From the NCBI GenBank assembly GCA_005223375.1, contig RXOD01004763.1, positions 1 through 18,548 on the forward strand: a stretch of 18,548 nt of DNA. The letters run 5' to 3'. Positions 11,601-18,548 of the stretch are shown here, one piece after another. This DNA is from Amoebophrya sp. AT5.2. Lineage: Eukaryota > Sar > Dinophyceae > Syndiniales > Amoebophryaceae. Under the pieces are notes generated by a model that worked only from the letters and a program-made list of their open reading frames with translations, had not been told where the DNA came from and did no database searches. The translations under genes and the position numbers were made by a program. Each line of letters starts with the position of its first letter. Position 1 is the stretch's first letter.

Positions 11601-12439
11601 GGGAGTGCTGAATGCTGAGAGTGTCGTGCGGGCATGGGTTCTTCCTCCGAAGCGGCCGCGGTGGGGGCTGCAGGCGGTGGCGCCGGGGCAGGGCGGCTGC
11701 GATCTGCAGTACTGCTTTTTTTTTGCATCATCGATATACCAGCCTGTTCCTCCCCCGCACTTCGGCTCTTTTGCCACTGCTGGCGAGCGCGGAGGTAAAA
11801 CGTGGAAATTGGAGGTCCGTCTCTCTCATCCGAATCTGTCAACAGCTCCTTGTTGCTGGCGGCGTACGCAAACAAAGGGATCTGGTGCGCAAGCGCGAAA
11901 TTAGAAAGGCGCCCGAAGCGGGCATCTTCATGAAAACCAGCCAGTTCAGAAAAGCTTCCCAATGCAACAACGGTCGTTGATTTTTGAAGATCTGTTTGCA
12001 GGGCGAACAACCTACAGTAATAATGGGGCTCGTGTGCCGATACTCGGAGGAGTGTTCGCGAAGAATCTGGAGCTGCGCGGTGAAGAAGAAGAAGATGATC
12101 AGAACACATTTGCTCCAGATCCGCAACTGTCGTCCGCCGGTACTGTCCGTCTTCGGCCGTCCAAGCGGCCGCTTCGAAAAATTCACTGTACCCCTCCACG
12201 TCGCTCTCTGCCCGTCGAACAAGAACCACGAACTTGTCGTCTCGCTCTGCTCCTTCTGGCGCGCCGGTTGGATTCGCAATTACTCTCACCCCGTTGATGC
12301 CGGAGGGCCGGTGGCCCACGAGATCCTTCAGGACGCTGAAAAGAAAAATCTGCCGCCACCCGAGCAGCAGAAACAAAGCCGAGGCGAGGCGGCGCCGGAG
12401 CCGCAGCCACGAGCTGCTTGCACTTGTGAGCATGGCCAT
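5680..12439 (-). CDS. Gene A: giant single-pass membrane protein of a novel two-member family
   Basis: Predicted as 12439-6520 joined to 6254-5680, giving 2164 residues. The start ATG sits in an ACCATGG context. The frame stays open upstream to a TAG at 12535-12533 with no other ATG. Residues 1-45 carry arginines, then a hydrophobic run, as in a signal peptide or anchor. Residues about 50-215 look globular. Residues about 250-1330 are low-complexity and rich in Ala, Glu, Asp, Ser and Gly, with SAPS-type repeats at 1067-1207. Three modules shared with gene B follow: an FL-to-EYWP block (about 1391-1433), a CPDE...DP block (about 1541-1560) and the core (1585-1761; REFLRDIVALQV, VMFWRVLGAGLVRVVAWI). 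LKPFV follows near 1824. One membrane helix lies at about 2036-2063, then a basic tail. I recognise no known domain. A type I membrane topology is inferred. Unspliced, the frame runs on to 6077 and loses the helix. Confidence 0.85.
6255..6519 (-). other. Predicted 265-base phase-1 intron of gene A, just before the membrane-helix exon
   Basis: Donor CCAC|GTACTT and acceptor AAAACAG|CG join the ectodomain frame to the frame with the membrane helix; c plus CG gives Pro. The exon 2 frame has a TAA just upstream of the acceptor, so the exon cannot extend further. The first residues after the junction (SDEEFRALL) align with NEELHETL in gene B, which supports the join. The interval is AT-rich and contains T-rich tracts. 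Confidence 0.7.
7157..7687 (-). other. Conserved core module of gene A (residues 1585-1761)
   Basis: This segment begins at YLKAV and ends at VVAWI, and it aligns along its length with residues 907-1082 of gene B. The best blocks are VREMExRAGFSxNGxDLL, an LWLLxGGxxGRxEFLR block, an ILTLND/VLTLND block, and an 18-residue block identical at 16 positions. It has a largely helical, amphipathic look. No catalytic motif that I know is present. The sharp contrast with the repeat-rich upstream half suggests this is the functional, folded part. Confidence 0.75.
8819..9241 (-). repeat. Imperfect coding tandem repeat, five SAPS-headed units
   Basis: Anchors coding SAPS, SAPS, RAPC, SAPS and TAPS end at 8830, 8950, 9049, 9139 and 9241 on the plus strand. 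Spacings are 120, 99, 90 and 102 bases, all multiples of three. Each anchor is followed in the protein by an acidic, Gln/Glu-rich stretch of about 26-36 residues. The units are diverged and differ in length, so this is an old expansion inside the disordered region of gene A. Confidence 0.65.
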
Positions 12440-13642
12440 GGTCCTCAGCAGATGGCTGATACAGATTGATAAAAATAGAAAGATAGCATGCTCAACGCAC
12501 TTGTCGATGTTCTCGTCGTCTGCTGCTCCGCACTAAAAATATAATCGTTTGAAATACGGACGCAGAGTAATTTCTTGACGAAGAGCTAAAGCTCAAAGTC
12601 AAACTAAAACCTAACTGCGCAAAGTGCCTCATCTTCGGCAACAAAAATACTATATACATTTACTTTTTTAGGGCGATCGAGTCGCAAAATGCGCTCGCTG
12701 CACCGGCAGCCAGGCAACTGGAATCGTGTTCATTGATGCGGGAAAAAATTTGCAGGGAGCACAAAAAAAAAGCGCCGAAAAAGAGTTCTCATTCGGATCA
12801 GTTCACGAGATCAATTGCTTCTCACGAATTTGGCATCTGATCCATTTTCGGGCCGCGCCCGCTGCAAGAAAGATTTGATATTAATCCACCTTGCTTCAAC
12901 GATCTCAATTTCAAATCAGTGGATCTATTTTTCTTCATCGTGGCGTGATCCTCATGTCCTCTTCTTCATGATGTAGACTTAATATCGTCCGTCGGGGTGC
13001 GGTACAGTTGCTCCTTCAATAGAAAAAAAGGATTCGGACAGGCAATCAATGGCAGATGTCAGATGGTAAATAATACGCCAACAGAAAACGAGCTGCTTCC
13101 ACAATTCTTTTGGACGCGCAAAGGGCAACACGATGAAAGGGCAACAAACAACGCGGCAAAAACCACAACGAGTAACCATATTCATCGATCCTCCAGGTTC
13201 GCGCAATTCTTGGAGACGGTACTCCGTTCGAGCTGGTAAAGGCCGAGCGCCAAATAGTGAAAGTACGTGAGCCTCCTTCAACGACAACCCTCGACCACCC
13301 GGTTTCAACACGAAGTTTTCAACCTAGCGCTGTCCTGCTTCGAATGCACTGGAAGCGGTGGCTTGCAGCGGACGAGCCGAGGGGAACTGCGGCTAAGCGA
13401 ATCCATATACGAACTCGATGAAGTTGCTTGAGATACTACCACATCGTGCCGAACCAAAAGAATGAGTAGTAGATGGGTACCGAATAATTGCATTCGTAGG
13501 AGAATGAATGCACGACATCGCTGCCGATCCTCTTCGATTTGTGATTCAAGAGCATTGCACAGGAGTCCTTGTGCCGTTGTATTCAATTTGTTTCTATCGC
13601 AGAAAGAGAAACGGCTTTCAATTTTTTTACGTAAGGTTGGCG
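12440..13642. other. Intergenic region between gene A and gene B
   Basis: This is 1203 bases, with an AT-rich part at about 12530-12960. It should contain the upstream region of gene A and the 3' flank of gene B. On the minus strand a TATATAG-like run lies near 12650, about 210 bases before the gene A ATG; its relevance is unknown. Short minus-strand frames at 12979-13311 and 13305-13586 begin with TTG rather than ATG and show no recognisable domain. No supported gene is seen. Confidence 0.5.
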
Positions 13643-16600
13643 TCAGCGAGAGCTTGCTGTTCCTTCCGTCCGGCGCGGTATCTCCTCTGCTCCTTCTGCC
13701 CTCGCTGCAGGTCGCGATACATGGACTTCACCTGAACCACCGTGATCCACCGGTTCTGCGGTTTCGGACTTCACTTTATCGTCTGATAGCGATGATGTAC
13801 TCCTTCTTTTTTTATTACGTTTGCGACTTCTACCTTTTTCATCCGCCTGCGCCGCAAGCGCTGCAACCCGCCGAAACAGGAGCACCCCGACAACGACGGC
13901 CGCAATGAGCAGGACGCCCCCTAAAACACTCAATACGATCACCCAGGTTTTCAGGTGCGCGTTCTCATTTTTACTTGAAGCTTTTTGCACCGGCCCAAGC
14001 AGCACTCTCTGTATGGCGCCGTGGCTCACAAAGCCGGAAGTGCCCGCGGTCGAAACAGAATCCTGCAACTCGGCCTCCGATGCTGTTGTGCGCGTTTTTC
14101 ATTTGGCGGTCACTCTCCGAGCGGTTTTGTTCTTTCTCGCTTCCAAACCCAGGAATTCCTCACACCAGGACCAAGCACTTCATTTCGTAGGAAAGAAACG
14201 CGAAAAGTAAAGCCGCGTGCGTACTACAGTGTCACAACCACAAGTCTCTCTCTCTACTCTGTAGAAAAAGATATATTAAGCATTTGAAAGTATACATTCT
14301 GTAACATGCTCCTTTCTCGTGTTGAACAGTCAACAATATCATTGTACCTGCCGGGTCCAGGGGCGCCGTGGCGCCGTTTCGGTTTGTTTCTTCCAGCAGC
14401 CGCGTTTCCGGGTGCAGAGTCAACCCACGCTCCAAGGTTTCGTGGAGTTCCTCATTTTTCAACGCTGCCCCAGTCAGCGCTGCCACCGGGCTCCCGCTCA
14501 TACCTTGATTCTCGTCCTTCGTCAGGAAGTTCGCAAACTGGTACACGAAGAGGTCGCCCAGGTCCGTCGTGCTGTGGTGGCCTGCTGCCGCCACGAGGGC
14601 GCTCAGGTCCGTCGCCCAAACATTCCGTCCGACGGCGTGTTGCCCGTACAGCCGGATCTTCTCCTCGCGCGACATTTGCAACGTGTTTTGGTTTTCCCCT
14701 CCAATTCCTCCCCCGTCCTCCTCCACCTCCGCGGGCACCCACGGCTTCAGGACGAAAGGCTTCAGCCCCACGCGCAGCGTCGCGCGATGCGAATGCGTGC
14801 CGTCTGTCTTTTTTTTACCACCAGATTCAAACGGCGCCTGATTCTCCGCGATGCCGCGCCTGATCCACGCGACCACGCGCACCAAACCCGCGCCCACGAC
14901 CCGCCAAAAAAACACACGCTCCTGCGCGTGGAATCCGCTGCAGAAGTGGAGCATCGCTAGCATGGCCCCCACACTGTTCCTCGCAGCACTTGCGCGGAGC
15001 TGGTCGGACCGGTCGAGGGCAGGCTCGATCAACAGCGATTGCTCCATGTCCGCGTCGTTCAAGGTTAACACGTCAGACCGTGCCTTTCTCATCTGCTCTT
15101 TGCGCTCCCGCTCGCCCAAACCCAGCAGCACGATGCCAAAGTCGCGGCGCACTTGCAGCGCGATCACAGAACGCAGAAACTCCGTGCGACCCGCACTGCC
15201 GCCGCTTAGCAGCCACAGGGACATGGAGGACACCCGCTCGCGCACGCGCATCGCCAGCTCGCGATCAATGTTCACCGCCCGGTCGGCCGGGCTACCGCGC
15301 CCGTCCTGCTCGCCTAGAAGGTCCGTGCCGTTTTTCGAAAAACCGGCCCGTGCCTCCATCTCACGCACAATTTCGAGCGCTTTCAGGTACACGTAGCGCC
15401 GTTCTAATGAAATTTCTTCGCTCCAAGGGTCGCGCGTTCCAAACTCGAGGAAAACCGGTGATTTTGCTCCCTTGTTCGTGTCCACGCCTTTTAAAATGGC
15501 GCCCGTCTCCGACAAGGGATCACCTTCTTGGATCACGGCACGCCTGTCGGCCTCGCTTGGGCACTCGTTCGGGTCAAACCCAGTGTCGCCATCAGAGCCC
15601 TGTCCCGCAGGAGGTCGCTCTCCCGCAGCAAATTGGAAGAAGGCGCGCTGCCTCCCTTTCCTCCCACTCCCTCTACCACTGGCCGAGGTCCCCGTTTCAG
15701 ATGTAGGGTCCAAGCCGTACATGATATCGCTAGCAAGCTGCGACTGCTCCAACAGCTCCCGCAGCGTCGGTGTCCGTGATGGGCCACTGCTCGACGATCC
15801 GATTGAAGATTGCGATTCGAAGGGACGAAAAAAAGGACTTGTTGTTCCCTGAAATTGAAAATTACGATATGGAGGAGGACCAGGGCCTGGACTCCGACTC
15901 CGAGTCCGAAGCGGTTTGAAACTCAGTTTCAAATTCGGCTTCGACTTCGACTTGCGGATTCTGTCGGCTTCTTGTTGCCGTTTCAATTCTAGCTCCGGTG
16001 CTCTCTCCCGCCTCTCTGCTGTTTTGTTCGGCTTATGCTTATGCGCTCTCTTCTTCGGCTTGGCCGTTACTTTCTTCGGTTTGGCCGTTGCTCGCTTCGC
16101 CGGCACTTTCTTTTTTTTCGTCTTCAAGGGTTCCTCGTCTTCTTGCCCTTTCTTCTCGTCTGGATCATCTGCTGGCTTCGGTTCTACTTCCTCTTGTTTT
16201 ATCGGTCCTGAGTTCTTTGTCTCTCCCTCATCTGCTGCCTTCGAGTCTTGCTTCTTCGAGGGTTCTTCTTTCTCCACGTCCACCGTCTTCTCCGGACCGG
16301 GTTCATCTTCACCGCGGGCCCGCCCTCTTTTCTTGTTCCACTCTTGCTTTTTTTTCCTTTGTCGGAGCTCTTCTATCAGTGAGGGTCGCGGCTGGTTCGG
16401 CGATTGCTCTATCCAGAGCTTCTCTTCGTCCGCCTCTTCCTCGTCTGTGTCCGGCCAAAACTCAACTCCTCTGTACCTCTCCTCATGCGTCTGCACGTTC
16501 TCCCGGATGACCTCTCTGACGTACTCGACACGTTTTCTCACCTCCTCTTCCCCCAGTGCAAGAAAGTTTCTTAGGGCGGCCTTCGCTACCTCTGGCTCCA

Positions 16601-18107
16601 GCACCTCCGCGACACCCTTCGCCTGATCGTAGAAGGCCAGTGCGTCCATCTCCTCTTTCAGATTGTTCGGCTTTTTTTCATTCTTGGGACCGCCATCCGC
16701 AGCCTTTTCCATCATGGGCCCCGGCGCGCTGCCGAGAAAATCCTCAAAGCTCTTGCCTTCGTTCACAGCGTCTACTATGCGCTTCGCCAAATGCTCTTTC
16801 GGGATGCCAGCTTTGCGCGCCAAATTTTCGGCTGCGGTTTGGTCCTTCCGAACCTCCTCGAACTGCTCTTGCGGTAAGCGTTTCTTCAATGTGTCGTGCA
16901 GCTCGTTGAAGTCCGAGATCACCGCAGATGGATCCGGGCCCGTGGTCTCGGGGTCGTACATGTTCCCGTTCAGCTTCCAGTTCACCGACGCACGCACGAA
17001 TCCGCCCCAAAGAAAGCCCACGAGCACGGCAAAGACAGGCACCTTCACCGCTGTCGTGTCTACGTGGGGCAACGTTCCGCGCGGGAACAACTTATCTAAT
17101 CGACCTCGAGCTCTTCGCAACATAATATTGTCCAGTAACCGGCCGCGAGCTCCAGGCTGCAGGCCTCGCATCCAGTCCTCCGCGTTGAAAATAGCGTACG
17201 CTTCGTCACTAAATTTCTTCGGGTCGATTTTTGCCTTTTCCAGATTAGTCCAGGACGCCGCAGCCTCGAGCATCGGCCAGATGATCTTCGACATCTCTTC
17301 CCACCGTTGCGATTCGCCCCGTTCAAACAGCGCCTGCGCGCACCACTTGCCCGCCTGCCACAGAATTCGCGTTTGGAACAGCCCCAACTCTCGCTTCTTG
17401 AGCAAATCCTGCTGCTCAAGCCACGTAGCTGCGCTTGGATCCACCGCAGCGACCGGGTCGAAGCCATCTATCTCGTTTAGCGTTTTCAGCGCCGGGTCAA
17501 AAATTCCGCTCGGCACGTCGAAAAAATCCGCAAACAGCAGGGGTGACCGCTCACGAAAGTAACCCAGCCTCTCGCAGACGTGGTGCAGCGCTTTTGGGGT
17601 GTATTTCCAACCCCGGCAAAACCCGTTCACGAGGGACCGCACAGCAAGCCGCAGTTGCAGCTTGTCCGTTTCTAGCAGGCTGGACCACTCTTTGGTCATG
17701 CTCAGAATCAGTTTCGTGAACAAATCCTTCGTGGCCTGAACGATTTTAAACTGGTTCCCGGAAGGCAGCCCATCTTGCGGCAAAATCAGGTCGTTCTTTC
17801 TCACCTCCGTGACTCTGATATCCCGCGAATCCCACGTGGTGACAGTGGGCATCTTTTGCTCGTCCTCATCACGGAAGAAGTAGTATGCCTCGTCCTCGGG
17901 CCCGGCCCCATCGTAATTGTATGCTGCTCGTCGTCCTTCATTCACCGCTACTCCGACGGCACTTCCGCCATCAAAAAACGCTGGGCAGCAAAAAGTAGCA
18001 GCGACGAAAAGAAGCGACCTGCAAGAGGTTCGTTCGGAGACCTTCCCTGCGCGACCACGCGAAGCAATCATGAATGCCCACTGGGACCGGTCTGGTTCTT
18101 CTTCCAT
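13643..18107 (-). CDS. Gene B: large single-pass membrane protein, paralogue of gene A
   Basis: Predicted as 18107-14348 joined to 14082-13643, giving 1399 residues. The ATG follows an in-frame TAA six codons upstream. A signal-peptide-like stretch runs from Met13 to about residue 50. Residues about 130-380 form a globular region that may be a divergent copy of the core. Residues 508-551 hold the FL-to-EFWP module shared with gene A. Residues 555-830 are low-complexity: acidic, then Lys/Pro-rich (662-700), then Ser/Pro-rich. The CPSE...DP block (849-864) and core (907-1082; REFLRD-like TEFLRSVIALQV, VFFWRVVGAGLVRVVAWI) follow, then LKPFV at 1115 and a DLFVYQFANFL block near 1183. One membrane helix lies at about 1299-1323, then a basic Arg/Lys tail. 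The order of modules matches gene A, but the linkers do not. I recognise no known family. An alternative spliced start upstream is possible. Confidence 0.85.
14083..14347 (-). other. Predicted 265-base phase-1 intron of gene B, before the membrane-helix exon
   Basis: Donor GGCAG|GTACAA and acceptor ACAACAG|CA join the frames; g plus CA gives Ala. The downstream frame has a TGA at 14101-14099, just before the acceptor, so the exon must start between there and the helix. The intron includes a CT-repeat run near 14245-14255 and T-rich tracts. It has the same predicted length and phase as the gene A intron, but its sequence is not clearly related. Confidence 0.7.
14862..15389 (-). other. Conserved core module of gene B (residues 907-1082)
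   Basis: This is the counterpart of the gene A core. It begins at YLKAL and ends at VVAWI. It keeps VREMEARAGFSKNGTDLL, LWLLSGGSAGRTEFLR, VLTLNDAD and the FFWRV-to-VAWI block. Residues around it (CPSE before, LKPFV after) are also shared with gene A. It is the best region for a profile search of the family. Confidence 0.75.
15915..15933. repeat. 19-base inverted repeat with one central base, inside gene B
   Basis: TTTGAAACT and AGTTTCAAA flank a single C. It lies in codons for a KLSFKPL stretch of the Ser/Lys-rich linker. It would form a cruciform or be a symmetric protein site on DNA. The surrounding sequence is made of short related GA/CT-rich runs, so it may be a by-product of local repeat growth. 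Confidence 0.5.
16008..16124 (-). repeat. Lys/Ala/Pro-rich linker of gene B with TAKPKK repeats
   Basis: Residues 662-700 include KKKKVPAKRATAKPKKV followed by a second TAKPKK and HKHKPNK. The composition resembles the tail of linker histone H1. The DNA shows a repeated motif (TTCGGTTTGGCCGTT-like on the plus strand). Histone relationship is not claimed; short basic repeats arise easily. Confidence 0.55.
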
Positions 18108-18122
18108 TATTTTGCGAAGAAC

Positions 18123-18422
18123 TTACTTGGTTTGGGCAGTACTTTCATGAGTAATCACAAAGCATCGACTTCGAAGTCGTCGGTCAATTTCAGATTCAGG
18201 CTCAGCAGCTGGTAGTATATTCTTATCTTGCATCTGCAAATTCATGTGGCAATCAAGACTAGAGTATAGGGTTAGCCGTCTCGGTCTTGTAGTACCGGCC
18301 CTATTTCGCGCACAATTCCATTTCCAATTCCTGCACGGCATGCATATATATCCATCGATGGTCAGTGCGTCTTCCTTGTCTGCGACGTGAAAAGAGGCGG
18401 ACTGTTGGTTCCAATCGTCCAT
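18123..18422 (-). CDS. Possible alternative 5' exon of gene B or upstream ORF (99 codons)
   Basis: An ATG-started frame ends in TAA at 18125-18123 and is in the same frame as gene B, whose ATG is 16 bases further on. Its stop codon lies inside a canonical donor, CCAA|GTAAGT, at 18126. An acceptor CTCTTGCAG|G at 18019 would join it in phase 2 (AA plus G gives Lys) to the hydrophobic SLLFVAATF stretch of gene B by a 108-base intron, giving a 1468-residue product. Against this, the base use is more AT-rich than the neighbouring genes, the protein has no known features, and the hydrophobic run would then lie about 100 residues in, poorly placed for a signal peptide. Confidence 0.25.
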   Translation of the reverse strand: MDDWNQQSASFHVADKEDALTIDGYICMPCRNWKWNCARNRAGTTRPRRLTLYSSLDCHMNLQMQDKNILPAAEPESEIDRRLRSRCFVITHESTAQTK

Positions 18423-18548
18423 GATCCCACCAAGACTATCTCTATCGTTATCGACCGACAGATTTATACATGGAAGGAAACAACCGAGGTACAATTATTA
18501 TGCGACAGTGAAAAAGGGAGAGTCACCTTCACCGTGGACACGAGCAAC
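18423..18548. other. Right flank with no supported gene
   Basis: This is the 126-base upstream edge of the window. No promoter motif or gene is recognisable here. It would hold the 5' flank or untranslated region of gene B. Confidence 0.3.

Noticed and set aside
12979..13586. Two short minus-strand frames (110 and 93 codons)
   Set aside because: Both need a TTG start, overlap in different frames and lack any recognisable feature.
1..18548. tRNA, rRNA, CRISPR arrays, insertion sequences
   Set aside because: No cloverleaf, array of spaced repeats, transposase motif or terminal inverted repeat pair was seen.

Overview
The window looks like nuclear DNA of a microbial eukaryote. Long GC-rich coding exons are broken by a few GT-AG introns and separated by more AT-rich gaps. 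No bacterial signals (operon spacing, Shine-Dalgarno sites) are visible. The three genes all lie head to tail on the minus strand. One-way gene order with low-complexity-rich proteins would fit an alveolate such as a dinoflagellate relative, but this is a guess and the lineage cannot be fixed from the sequence.

Reading in the direction of transcription (right to left): gene B (18107-13643) is a predicted 1399-residue protein with a signal-like N terminus, a large ectodomain, one membrane helix and a basic tail. After a 1.2 kb gap comes gene A (12439-5680), a predicted 2164-residue paralogue of gene B with the same layout. After a 0.9 kb gap comes gene C (4791 to beyond base 1), a multi-pass membrane protein whose first part weakly resembles the N-terminal half of ABCA-type transporters. 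Its second exon is open for more than 1000 codons and leaves the window at base 1.

Each gene needs splicing to make sense. In A and B, a 265-base intron just upstream separates the ectodomain exon from the short exon coding the membrane helix and tail. In C, a 120-base intron joins two long open frames. I recognise no known domain in A or B. Their shared modules, in the same order but joined by unrelated low-complexity linkers, define what looks like a small tandem-duplicated family of membrane-anchored proteins. A and B may act together or as variants at a membrane. A partnership with C is only suggested by adjacency.

The two intergenic gaps and the right flank contain no gene I can support, apart from a possible alternative 5' exon of gene B.
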